NCBI GenBank assembly: GCA_044370335.1
Contig: JBILVS010000003.1
Coordinates: forward strand, 1 to 64,000
Direction of reading: 5' to 3'
Length of the DNA stretch: 64,000 bases
Source: REEB509 sp044370335
Lineage (GTDB): Bacteria > Pseudomonadota > Alphaproteobacteria > Caulobacterales > Aquidulcibacteraceae
Shown here: positions 42,337 to 52,519 of the stretch, one piece after another
Position numbering within the stretch: position 1 is the stretch's first letter
Layout: the number at the start of each line of letters is the position of its first letter
Notes under the pieces: model-generated
Databases searched by the model: none
Seen by the model: the letters and a program-made list of their open reading frames with translations, nothing else
What the model was told of the DNA's origin: nothing
Program-made: the position numbers and the translations under genes

Positions 42337-42396
42337 GGTGTTGGAAGCAACCCCCCCGAAGGGTTCTAGGGGAGGGGGACGGGCATGAGCTGACCC

Positions 42397-45084
<2,688 letters not shown>

Positions 45085-45229
45085 GGCTTGCTCCCGAGGA
45101 TTCATCTGAGGATCGCAAGCGCGGCGGGGTGCGCCCCATCCGGGATTGAACCGGCGCGCGGCTGTCCGCTCATATACGCATTCGGGGTTAAGGAGCAATG
45201 TGGCGGTTTGGGGCGGAGCTCCGATCTCC

Positions 45230-45252
45230 GGGGCCGCGCGAAGCGCGGCCCC
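45230..45252. other. perfect 10-bp hairpin in the acnA/YHS promoter gap
   Basis: GGGGCCGCGC at 45230-45239 pairs perfectly with GCGCGGCCCC at 45243-45252 around a GAA loop. It lies between the divergent acnA and YHS-protein starts, about 50 bases upstream of the latter. There is no T run; a leader structure or a protein site is possible. Confidence 0.6.
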
Positions 45253-45304
45253 CCCCGGGCCCTTCGCGCGAACTCCCTGGCGAACCACCGCTGACGGAGC
45301 CCCC

Positions 45305-45778
45305 ATGAAAGCCCTCAAAATCTTCTTCATAGCCCTCGCCGCCGCGAGCGCCCCCATGACCGCGGCCTTCGCCGACGAGCCCCGCATCTTCGTCGCCTCG
45401 ACGAGCCAATACGCCGTCTCCAGCTATGACCCGGTGGCCGATTTCACCGTCGGCGCCCCCACCCGCGGCTCCGACCAGTGGGTCGCCACCTATCAGGGCG
45501 CGCGCTACCGGTTCGCAAGCCAAGCCAACCGCGACGCCTTCGTCGCCAGCCCCGCCCGCTACGCGCCGCAATACGGCGGCTCCTGCGCCTTGGCCGTGAG
45601 CCAAGGCTATGTCGCCCGCTGGCGGCCGGAAAACTGGCGCATCGTCAATGGCCGGCTTTATCTCAACCTCGATGATGGCGTGCAGCGCCGCTGGGAACGC
45701 GACATCCCCGGCAATATCAGCCGCGGCGACGCCAACTGGCCAACCGCTCTGGGCGATTTCCGCGGGCCCCGGCAATGA
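45305..45778 (+). CDS. exported YHS-domain protein
   Basis: The 157-residue protein has a signal peptide cut near 'AFADEP' and one YHS domain: 'YAVSSYDPVADF' through 'ARYRFASQANRDAFVASPARYAPQYGG', the pattern of YHS domains in periplasmic metal-related proteins, then a conserved C-terminal 'ENWRIVNGRLYLNLDD' block seen in this subgroup. A GGAG precedes the ATG at 45305. Function is unknown; metal or redox sensing is often suggested for YHS proteins. A palindromic repeat follows the stop. Confidence 0.82.
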   Translation: MKALKIFFIALAAASAPMTAAFADEPRIFVASTSQYAVSSYDPVADFTVGAPTRGSDQWVATYQGARYRFASQANRDAFVASPARYAPQYGGSCALAVSQGYVARWRPENWRIVNGRLYLNLDDGVQRRWERDIPGNISRGDANWPTALGDFRGPRQ

Positions 45779-45789
45779 CACCGGGCCGT

Positions 45790-45936
45790 CCTCCCCCGTG
45801 CAGGGGAGGTGGCTTAGCGACAGCGAAGCCGGAGGGGGCGGAACGCCAGAGTTCGCCCTCTTGAGCTCGCCCCCTCAGTCGTCGCTGCGCGCCGACAGCT
45901 CCCCCTCGCGGGGGAGCCCGGGCGCAGGTGGTTTCC
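45790..45936. repeat. pair of inverted REP-like intergenic palindromes
   Basis: Two copies of one family lie in opposite orientation. The left copy starts with CCTCCCC-cgtgca-GGGGAGG (45792-45811) and runs through a 'GCGACAGCGAAGCCGGAGGGGGCG' section to about 45842; the right copy is the reverse layout from about 45882, ending in CTCCCCCTCGCGGGGGAG at 45900-45917. This 'CTCCCC...GGGGAGGTGGC...GCGAC...GGAGGGGG' plan is widespread in alphaproteobacterial genomes. The right copy reaches into the 3' end of the DUF4349 gene. Confidence 0.75.
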
Positions 45937-46831
45937 GCCCCCAAGGCCATCGCCACCCGCGCCCCACCTTCAACGCCCGCAGCGCCAGCACCGCCACCCC
46001 CAGAAACAGCGTCCACGGCAGCAGTGTCGCCACAAACGTGATGATCCCCGCCACCCCCCAGGACAGGGTGTGCAGGAATCCCGACGCCGCCTCGCTGATC
46101 GGCTCAAACGTCCGCGGCGTCACCGCCCGGTCCGCCATCGTATAGCCGATCTGCAGCTCGCTCATGTCCACCCGCTGCCGCAGCACCGCCAGCGAGGACG
46201 TCACCGCGTCCAGCTCCCCCTGAACCCGCGCCAGCTCCCGCTCCACCTCCAACAGGTCCGCCAGTCGACCTGGCCTTGAGCGCAAAATCTCCTGCAACCG
46301 ATCCCGCAGGGTCCGCAGAGCATTGAGCCGCGCTTCCGTGTCGACCATCTGCCGGGTCACGTCCTCCGCGCTCGTCGTCCGCGACCGCACCTCGCCTCCG
46401 GCCTCGGTCGCGCTTGTCTCCGCCTGCGCCATGAAGCTCTGAAGCCAGTCCGGTCGCGCCCGCAGGCTCAAAGACCCGCTGATAAAGACGTCTGGGTCCC
46501 CCTCGCGCGAGACCTGCATCAGCTGGCACACCGCAGGCCCCGCCGCGGTGCAGGCCTGCGCGTGCGCGTCCATCACCCCAGCAAGCCGGTTCCCCGGCAG
46601 CTCAAGCCCCAGCCCATAGACATAGGCCATGTAAAAGCCCGGCGCGGCGGGGGAGGGGGCCGCGGCGTTGGACGCATCCGCAGCGACCGTCGGGGCCTCG
46701 CCGCCAAAGGCCGGGGCGCTGGCTGCCGCCATCTCCTCCCGCATGACGCTGTCGACCGCCGCCCCCCGTCCGGCGTCTCCTTGCGAACACGCCGCCAACA
46801 GCACCGCCGCCGCCACGAGCAACTTGCGCAT
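45875..46831 (-). CDS. DUF4349 lipoprotein
   Basis: The 318-residue protein has a lipoprotein signal ('AAAVLLAACSQ'), an Ala/Pro-rich tether, and the DUF4349 core: 'ISGSLSLRARPDWLQSFMAQAETSATEAGGEVRSRTTSAEDVTRQMVDTEARLNALRTLRDRL' followed by 'LEVERELARVQGELDAVTSSLAVLRQRVDMSELQIGY', a long antiparallel coiled coil, and a C-terminal membrane helix at about 262-285. The last 14 residues are read from a repeated palindrome. ATG 46831 has GGAGGAGA upstream. Function is unknown. Confidence 0.86.
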   Translation of the reverse strand: MRKLLVAAAVLLAACSQGDAGRGAAVDSVMREEMAAASAPAFGGEAPTVAADASNAAAPSPAAPGFYMAYVYGLGLELPGNRLAGVMDAHAQACTAAGPAVCQLMQVSREGDPDVFISGSLSLRARPDWLQSFMAQAETSATEAGGEVRSRTTSAEDVTRQMVDTEARLNALRTLRDRLQEILRSRPGRLADLLEVERELARVQGELDAVTSSLAVLRQRVDMSELQIGYTMADRAVTPRTFEPISEAASGFLHTLSWGVAGIITFVATLLPWTLFLGVAVLALRALKVGRGWRWPWGRKPPAPGLPREGELSARSDD

Positions 46832-46926
46832 CGCATCTCCTCCGCCGATCCGCCTCACCTCCTCACGAAAACCCTGCGTCCGCAAGGCAGCTTGGCGCAG
46901 ACCGCGGCCCCCTCTATGCAGGGCTC

Positions 46927-47556
46927 ATGATGAAGCTGTTTCTCGCCCCCGGCGCCTGCTCCCTTGCCGCCCACATCGTCCTCGAAGAGCTGGGCGAGCC
47001 GTATCAAGCGGTGACGCTCAACTTGATGAACGGCGACCAGCGCACGTCGGAATATCTGGCCATGAACCCCAAGGGCCGCGTGCCATATCTCGTAACAGAC
47101 CAAGGCGGGCTCTCCGAAAGCGTGGCGATCCTCACGTTCCTGGCCGACAAGCGTCCTGATTTGGCGCTGCTTCCGCAAGACCCATGGGGCCGCGCCTCCG
47201 CCCTGAGCTTCCTCGCCTGGTGCGCCGGCACGGTGCACGGCGCGGCCTTCGCCAGTGTCTTCCGTCCCGGCCGCTTCGCCGACGAAGAAGCCGTCCACCC
47301 CGCCATCCGCGCCAAGGGCTTAAACGAAGTCCACGCGCACCTCGCCGCTATCGACGCCCGCCTCAGCGGCCGCGACTGGATCATGGACCATTTCACCATC
47401 GCGGATCTCTACCCGATGATCTTCCGCCGCTGGGCTGCCCGGGTCGGCGTCGACATGAGCGCCTATCCGAACCTGGTGGCTCATGCCGAGCGCGTCGCCG
47501 CCCGCTCTGCCGCCGCCCGCGCCATCACCCAGGAAGGCATCCGGCTCGACGCATGA
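46927..47556 (+). CDS. glutathione S-transferase family protein
   Basis: The 209-residue protein has the thioredoxin-like N-terminal domain 'KLFLAPGACSLAAHIVLEELG', where Ser or Cys of 'GACS' takes the catalytic position as in beta-class enzymes, 'NPKGRVPYLV' with the cis-Pro, and 'LSESVAILTFLAD' for the glutathione gamma-Glu site. The helical C-terminal domain has 'FTIADLYP'. It overlaps ccmA by 4 bases. Start could also be the second Met, one codon in. Coupling with cytochrome maturation genes is unexplained. Confidence 0.88.
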   Translation: MMKLFLAPGACSLAAHIVLEELGEPYQAVTLNLMNGDQRTSEYLAMNPKGRVPYLVTDQGGLSESVAILTFLADKRPDLALLPQDPWGRASALSFLAWCAGTVHGAAFASVFRPGRFADEEAVHPAIRAKGLNEVHAHLAAIDARLSGRDWIMDHFTIADLYPMIFRRWAARVGVDMSAYPNLVAHAERVAARSAAARAITQEGIRLDA

Positions 47557-48161
47557 CGCGGCTGTCCCTCGAAGGCCTGACCCTCGCGCGCGGGTCGCGC
47601 CTGCTGATCGAAAACCTGACCGCGGCTTTTGAGCCTGGCGCCCTTGTGGAGCTCACCGGCCCCAACGGCTCGGGCAAAACCACGCTGTTGCGGGCGATCG
47701 CGGGCTTCGTGCGCCCCATGGCGGGCGCGATCCGCTTGGGTGAGGCGACCGACGCCGAAGACCGCGCCACAGCCCTCCACCTGTTGGGCCACCGCGACGG
47801 CCTGAAAGGCGCCCTCAGCTTGAAGGACCATGTGCGCTATTGGGCTGACCTCTTTGCGGGCAGAGGCTCAAATACTGAAGACGCCCTCGCCGAAGTCGGG
47901 CTCAAGGGCTTCGCTGAGCTCCCCGCCCGGGTCTTGAGCCAGGGGCAATCGCGCCGTCTGGCGCTGACGCGGCTCCTCGTCGCCCCGCGCCCGGTTTGGC
48001 TCCTTGATGAACCCGCCGCGGGCCTCGACAAGGCGGGCAAGCAGCTCCTGATCGACCTGATCGACCGCAACACCGCTCAAGGCGGCCTTGTCGTCGCCGC
48101 CGTCCATGAGCCCATCGGCCGGCCGGCTCTATCCCTCGCGCTCGAAAGCCTGAAGCCATGA
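47553..48161 (+). CDS. ccmA: cytochrome c biogenesis ATP-binding protein CcmA
   Basis: CcmA drives release of holo-CcmE from CcmABCD in system I cytochrome c maturation. The 202-residue ATPase has Walker A 'GPNGSGKTTL' (36-45), the signature 'LSQGQSRRLALTRLL' and Walker B 'PVWLLDEPAAGLD', with 'AAVHEP' as the switch region. It begins at ATG 47553 in an ATGA overlap with the GST gene and ends in an ATGA overlap with ccmB. Confidence 0.95.
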   Translation: MTRLSLEGLTLARGSRLLIENLTAAFEPGALVELTGPNGSGKTTLLRAIAGFVRPMAGAIRLGEATDAEDRATALHLLGHRDGLKGALSLKDHVRYWADLFAGRGSNTEDALAEVGLKGFAELPARVLSQGQSRRLALTRLLVAPRPVWLLDEPAAGLDKAGKQLLIDLIDRNTAQGGLVVAAVHEPIGRPALSLALESLKP

Positions 48162-48829
48162 TCCGGGCTCTGCTCAGCGTCTTCCGCCGGGATGTGGCCC
48201 TCGCCTGGGCCGGCGGAGGAGGGGCCGCCGCGCCTCTCGGCTTTTTCGTGGGCGTCGTGGTCTTGCTCCCCCTCGCGATGGGGCCAGAGCGCGCTTTGAT
48301 CGCCGCCGCCGGCCCGCCGCTGCTATGGGTCGCCGCCGCGCTGTCGGTGCTGATGACGCTCGAGCGCTTGTTCCAGGCGGATTTGGAAGACGCTTCCCTC
48401 GATCAGCTGATCCTCGCCTCCGCGCCCCTCGAACTCATCGCCTTCGCCAAGGGCGCAGCCCTCTGGAGCGCCTTAGGCCTGCCTATGGCGCTGGTGGGCG
48501 GCGTAGCCAGCCTCACCCTGCAGACACCCCCCGCCGCCGCCCCGGTTGTGGCCTTGGGCCTCGCCGTCGGCATGGCGGGCTTCATCGGCATCGGCCTGTT
48601 GGGGGCCGCCCTCGCCGCCGGCGTCCGCCGCGGCGGGGTGCTGATTGCGGTCCTGGTCCTCCCTTTTTTCGCCCCGCCGATTATCTTTGGAGCCGCCGCC
48701 GCGGCGTCCGTGGCCGGCGGAGAGGGGGCTTTCCCCGCCGCCTTCCAGTTCCTCGCCGCCTGCTGCGCGTTTTACGCAGCCCTGGGGCCCATCGCCGCCG
48801 CCGCGGCTTTGCGCCTGCAGGCTGAATGA
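48158..48829 (+). CDS. ccmB: haem exporter permease CcmB
   Basis: The 223-residue membrane protein has about six helices and the family's opening 'FRRDVALAWAGGGGAAAPLGFFVGVVVLLPLAMGPE' pattern, with 'LERLFQADLEDASLDQL' in the first cytoplasmic loop. With CcmA and CcmC it forms the haem-handling complex in the inner membrane. It overlaps ccmA by 4 bases and is followed after 42 bases by ccmC. Confidence 0.94.
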   Translation: MIRALLSVFRRDVALAWAGGGGAAAPLGFFVGVVVLLPLAMGPERALIAAAGPPLLWVAAALSVLMTLERLFQADLEDASLDQLILASAPLELIAFAKGAALWSALGLPMALVGGVASLTLQTPPAAAPVVALGLAVGMAGFIGIGLLGAALAAGVRRGGVLIAVLVLPFFAPPIIFGAAAAASVAGGEGAFPAAFQFLAACCAFYAALGPIAAAAALRLQAE

Positions 48830-48871
48830 CCGCATTGAACAATCCGTCACGAACCGATACCGCACCGCCTC

Positions 48872-49612
48872 ATGATCGCAGTCTTCGCCAATCCAGACCG
48901 GTTCATGGCGCTCTCGCGCTGGCTGACCCCGGCCTTCGCCGTCGCCGCCGTGGCCCTCTTTGCCTGGGGTCTGCCCCAGGCTTTGGTGACGTCCCCGCCC
49001 GACTACCAGATGGGCGAAACCGTCCGGATCATGTACGTCCACGTCCCCGCCGCCTGGTGGGCCTTGGGCCTTTATGCATCGATGGGGATCGCAAGTCTTG
49101 TGAGCCTCGTCTGGCGCCACGTTCTGGCTGACGTCGCCGCCCGCGCCATGGCGCCGGTGGGCGCGGTCCTCGCCGCTTTGTGCCTGGTCACAGGCTCGAT
49201 CTGGGGCTACCCCACTTGGGGCGCCTGGTGGGAGTGGGACGCCCGCCTCACCTCGATGCTCGTCCTCTTCATCACCTATGTCGGCTATCTGGCGCTTTGG
49301 GCCGCGGTCGAAGATGAAACCCGCGCCGCACGGCTGGCCGCGATCCTCTGCCTGGTCGGGCTCATCAACCTGCCGATCATCCGCTTCTCCGTCGATTGGT
49401 GGTACACGCTCCATCAGCCCGCGAGCGTCCTCCGCATGGGCGGCAGCGCGATTGATCCCGCCATGCTGGGGCCGTTGCTCATCATGGCCGGTGGCTTCGC
49501 CTGCGCTGCCGGCGCGCTCACCTTGATGGGCATGCGCGCTTTGATTCACCGCCGCCAAGCGCTGGCCTCAGAGCTGCGCCTTGCCCAAAGCGCCGCAAGG
49601 GGCGCCTCATGA
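48872..49612 (+). CDS. ccmC: cytochrome c maturation haem-handling protein CcmC
   Basis: The 246-residue membrane protein holds haem for attachment to CcmE. The periplasmic WWD domain is 'WGYPTWGAWWEWDARLTS', and the two haem-ligand His residues are in 'MYVHVPAAWWA' and 'YTLHQPAS'. About six membrane helices surround it. An AGAC-type weak ribosome site precedes the ATG; the 4-base overlap at its end couples it with ccmD. Confidence 0.95.
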   Translation: MIAVFANPDRFMALSRWLTPAFAVAAVALFAWGLPQALVTSPPDYQMGETVRIMYVHVPAAWWALGLYASMGIASLVSLVWRHVLADVAARAMAPVGAVLAALCLVTGSIWGYPTWGAWWEWDARLTSMLVLFITYVGYLALWAAVEDETRAARLAAILCLVGLINLPIIRFSVDWWYTLHQPASVLRMGGSAIDPAMLGPLLIMAGGFACAAGALTLMGMRALIHRRQALASELRLAQSAARGAS

Positions 49613-49818
49613 ACGACCCCGCACTGCCCGGCGTGATCACTGATCCGCATACGGCCTATGTCGCCTGGAGTTATACCTTGGCTGCGCTTTCGATGGCGGG
49701 CCTTGCGGTTGTCGGCTGGTGGCAGGCCCGCCGCTGGAGCGCCCGTGCTAAAGCGGCCTTGAAGGCCGAGGCCAAAGCCAAGGCTGAAAGGGCCCAAACC
49801 GCCGAGCCGACGCCATGA
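49609..49818 (+). CDS. ccmD: cytochrome c maturation small protein CcmD
   Basis: The 69-residue protein has one membrane helix near residues 13-38 preceded by 'HTAYVAWSYTL', the CcmD hallmark, and ends with a basic Ala/Lys-rich tail. CcmD is needed for holo-CcmE release. It overlaps ccmC and ccmG by 4 bases each, so its position in the operon supports the call. Confidence 0.88.
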   Translation: MNDPALPGVITDPHTAYVAWSYTLAALSMAGLAVVGWWQARRWSARAKAALKAEAKAKAERAQTAEPTP

Positions 49819-50411
49819 CCCAACCCAATCCACCGACCCCGGATGAACCGGAAAAGGCCGCCGAAACCCCAAAGCGCCCCTTATGGGCGTTTCTGCCCCT
49901 GATCCTGGCGGGCGGGATCGTCGCTGCGGCCCTGGTGGTTCTGTTCCAAGGCGGAGAGCGCGCTTACGTCACCAATGATGTGGCGGGCCGCCCTTTGCCG
50001 GCCTTTGATCTGCCGGCCCTGACCGAGGGCCAGCCTCGCGTCACCAACGCCGATTTCGCAGGCGGCGCTTATCTCATCAACAGCTTTGCGTCGTGGTGCG
50101 TGCCCTGCCGCGCCGAACACCCGGTCCTTGTCGCTCTCGCCGAAGAGGGCGTTCCGATCATGGGTCTGGCGTACAAAGATGATCCGGAGGCGACACAACG
50201 ATTCCTCGCGGAGTTGGGCGATCCGTATGCCCGGGTGGGTGTGGATTTGGACGGTGCCTACGCGCTCGATTTGGGAACCTCCGGCGTGCCGGAGACCTTC
50301 GTTGTCGGCGCCGATGGCCGCATGATCGCGGTGGTCCGCGAACCGCTCACGCCGGAAACGGTGGAGCGTTTGATCCGCCCGGCGCTGCAACAAGGCGCAA
50401 CGCCGGGCTGA
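49815..50411 (+). CDS. ccmG: cytochrome c-specific thioredoxin, DsbE/CcmG
   Basis: The 198-residue protein has a membrane anchor (about 25-45) and a thioredoxin-fold domain with the redox pair Cys95-x2-Cys98 in 'FASWCVPCRAEHP', 'GVPETFVVG' with the cis-Pro, and 'GLAYKDDPEATQRFL'. It keeps apocytochrome c thiols reduced in the periplasm. It closes the ccmABCDG set and is convergent with a MarR-family gene. Confidence 0.95.
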   Translation: MTQPNPPTPDEPEKAAETPKRPLWAFLPLILAGGIVAAALVVLFQGGERAYVTNDVAGRPLPAFDLPALTEGQPRVTNADFAGGAYLINSFASWCVPCRAEHPVLVALAEEGVPIMGLAYKDDPEATQRFLAELGDPYARVGVDLDGAYALDLGTSGVPETFVVGADGRMIAVVREPLTPETVERLIRPALQQGATPG

Positions 50412-50418
50412 CCCGAGC

Positions 50419-51102
50419 TTACTTCCGCGGCTTGCGCATTTTCGCCGCCGCCGGGCGCGCTGCAGGCTTCGCCGCTTTCGTGGGCTTGGCCTTCGCCGGC
50501 GCGGGCTTCGCGGCGGGCTTGGCCTTCGCCGGCGCGGGCTTCGCGGCGGGCTTGGCCGCAGGCTTCGTCGGGGCGGGCTTCGGCTTGGCCGCTTTCACGG
50601 GTTTCGCCTTCGGCGCCGTGGCTTTAGGGGTGGGCGCAGGCGCGACCGTCGCCTGGGCTTCCGCCGCTGAACACAGCGCTTCAAGCGTCGAGATGAAAGC
50701 GTCGCGCTTGGCCTTCGGCACAGCGTTGAGAACCGTATCGTCCGCAGCTTGAGCAAACGGCGTCGCCTGGCTCAAGGTCTTGCGTCCCGCCGCCGTGAGC
50801 GTCACGCTCTTCGCCCGCGCGTCCTTCGCCGCGGTTTTCCGCGTCACCCAGCCGCGCTTTTCCATCCGGCCCATCATGTCCGCGAGGGTCGAGCGATCCA
50901 CACCCGTGGCCTTCACAAGGTCGGTCTGGCTCTGGCCGGGCTTCTCCGCCACCGCCGCCAACACCGCAAACTGGCGAAGCGTCACGCCGTCTTCGCCGGC
51001 CTTGCGGAAGAAGCTGTCCGCCGCCAATTGCTGCGCCCGGTGGAGCATGTGGCTCACCGATTGGCTGAGGGCGAACTCGCCCGTGGTCTTGGTCTCGCTC
51101 AT
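50419..51102 (-). CDS. MarR-family regulator with a histone-H1-like Ala/Lys/Pro tail
   Basis: Residues 1-150 are a MarR winged helix: 'FAVLAAVAEKPGQSQTDLVKATGVDRSTLADMMGRMEKRGWVTRK' holds the recognition helix and 'DARAKSVTLTAAGRK' the wing. Residues about 158-227 are a low-complexity tail of Pro-Ala-Ala-Lys and Pro-Ala-Pro-Ala-Lys units, as in histone H1-like and AlgP-type proteins, which bind DNA without sequence specificity. Part is encoded by a 33-bp tandem repeat. It is divergent from a Nudix gene, with about 155 bases between, so autoregulation there is likely. Confidence 0.88.
   Translation of the reverse strand: MSETKTTGEFALSQSVSHMLHRAQQLAADSFFRKAGEDGVTLRQFAVLAAVAEKPGQSQTDLVKATGVDRSTLADMMGRMEKRGWVTRKTAAKDARAKSVTLTAAGRKTLSQATPFAQAADDTVLNAVPKAKRDAFISTLEALCSAAEAQATVAPAPTPKATAPKAKPVKAAKPKPAPTKPAAKPAAKPAPAKAKPAAKPAPAKAKPTKAAKPAARPAAAKMRKPRK
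50482..50557. repeat. 33-bp tandem repeat coding the MarR tail
   Basis: Two identical 33-base units (50482-50514 and 50515-50547) and 10 further bases encode an 11-residue Pro-Ala-Lys motif twice. Because the unit is a multiple of three, unit number can change without breaking the frame. Confidence 0.85.
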
Positions 51103-51258
51103 GGATTGCCCCTGATTGAATTGCGCCCGATACGGACGGTCCTATCTCTGATAATCAGCATTCGCCAAAAACGCGTTTACGCCTGTATGCTTCCAAGCAC
51201 AAGTCATGCGTTGAACGCGGCAACAGATTTCAGATCGTGAAAAGGGTGTTCTCGGACA

Positions 51259-51777
51259 ATGTCGAAGCCGGCTCTTCTCCCCGCGTTCCAGTTGAAGACC
51301 CCGCCTGGCGAGGACAGGCTGAGGCAAGTCTGTGAAACCTGCGGATTCATCAATTACGTGAATCCGAAAATCGTCGTGGGATCCGTGGTAGTGGTCCCCG
51401 ACGGCGTCTTGATGTGTCGGCGCGCCATCGAGCCCCGCAAGGGTTTCTGGACCTTGCCGGCCGGTTTCATGGAGGATGGCGAGACGGTCGAGGCGGCGGC
51501 CTTGCGTGAAGCCTATGAAGAGGCGCAGGCTAGGCTCCGCCTTGAAGGCGTCCTGGCCATTTACTCCTTACCCCACATAAGTCAGGTACAGATCATGTTC
51601 CGCGCGACCCTCGCTGAGCCGGGCTTTGCGCCGGGTCCGGAAAGTCTGGAGACGGCGGTCTTTCCCTGGGACGCGCTGCCAATGAACGAGCTGGCGTTCC
51701 CCTCCGTCGCTTGGGCGCTGGCCGATTATCGCCGTTTCCTGGCAGGCGAGCCGGGGCCCTTCAGCAACCCGGCTTAA
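51259..51777 (+). CDS. Nudix hydrolase with zinc-ribbon-like N-terminus
   Basis: The 172-residue protein has Cys25-x2-Cys28 in 'VCETCGFINYVNPK' and a Nudix box from Gly69: 'GFMEDGETVEAAALREAYEEAQA'. The catalytic Glu residues (87 and 88) are present; the Gly normally ending 'EExG' is Gln90, which I recall in related 'EEAxA' enzymes, so I do not treat it as loss of activity. The group includes ADP-ribose and NADH-type pyrophosphatases, but substrate is not predictable here. It is divergent from the MarR regulator. Confidence 0.9.
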   Translation: MSKPALLPAFQLKTPPGEDRLRQVCETCGFINYVNPKIVVGSVVVVPDGVLMCRRAIEPRKGFWTLPAGFMEDGETVEAAALREAYEEAQARLRLEGVLAIYSLPHISQVQIMFRATLAEPGFAPGPESLETAVFPWDALPMNELAFPSVAWALADYRRFLAGEPGPFSNPA

Positions 51778-51783
51778 TCGCCC

Positions 51784-52476
51784 TTAGGCGGCGTTGGACG
51801 ACGGCGGCGGGGCCGCCGCTTGGTCTTCCATCGTCTCGCGTCCCGCCCACTTCATCGTGATCGGCAGGTTGGAGAGCGCGAACAGGAACACGAGCGGGAA
51901 GGTCACAAACAGCCGTGAGTTCACCCACGCTTCCGTGCTCATGGTCCGCCAGATCACCTCGTTCAGCCCCGCCATGAACAGAAAGAACACCCCCCAGCGC
52001 ATCGCCAGGATCGCCCAGATCCGGTCGGGCAGAGTGAACGCATGCCGGAACAGAAGCTTCCATACATTCTGCCCAAACAACAGCGACCCGAAGATCGCCG
52101 CCGCATAGAACAGGTTCACCACCGTCGGCTTGATCTTCATGAAGTCTTCGTCGTGCAGCGCGAGCGTGAGCCCGCCGAAGCCGACCACCAGCACCGCTGT
52201 TACCAGAAGAACCGGCGGCACCGATCGCGTCTTGAACCAGGCGTAGGCCACAGCGATCAGGGTCGCAACGATGAACACCCCCGTCGCCACGAAGATGCTT
52301 TCCGAAGGCGCGGTCCCCAGCGTCGCGTGCACAGGATGCTCCGCCGGCAGCCGCTGCAGCACGTTGAACGTCAACACAAACGCGATGATCGGCCCCAGAT
52401 CCATAAGGAGCTGACCCGCGCCCCGGGCGGTGTCTTTCTTGGCGGTATCGGCGGGAGGGGTTTCTGACTGGCTCAT
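51784..52476 (-). CDS. yciB: inner-membrane septation protein, YciB/IspZ family
   Basis: The 230-residue protein has about six membrane helices and the YciB landmarks 'GAGQLLMDLGPIIAFVLTFNVL', 'DEDFMKIKPTVVNLFYAAAIFGSLLFGQNVWKLLF' and 'LPDRIWAILAMRWGVFFLFMAGLNEVIWR'. YciB affects septation and envelope homeostasis. The C-terminal tail is Ala/Pro-rich. It lies downstream of ftsY on the minus strand with about 40 bases between, an order seen in many alphaproteobacteria. Confidence 0.93.
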   Translation of the reverse strand: MSQSETPPADTAKKDTARGAGQLLMDLGPIIAFVLTFNVLQRLPAEHPVHATLGTAPSESIFVATGVFIVATLIAVAYAWFKTRSVPPVLLVTAVLVVGFGGLTLALHDEDFMKIKPTVVNLFYAAAIFGSLLFGQNVWKLLFRHAFTLPDRIWAILAMRWGVFFLFMAGLNEVIWRTMSTEAWVNSRLFVTFPLVFLFALSNLPITMKWAGRETMEDQAAAPPPSSNAA

Positions 52477-52519
52477 GCAATACGATACGCAGGCATCGGC
52501 TCTTCAGACCAGAACTGAA

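Noticed and set aside
51465..51540. Nudix box ending in Gln instead of Gly as a sign of inactivity
   Set aside because: All catalytic Glu residues are present, and this group of zinc-ribbon Nudix proteins often ends 'EEAxA', so the change seems normal.
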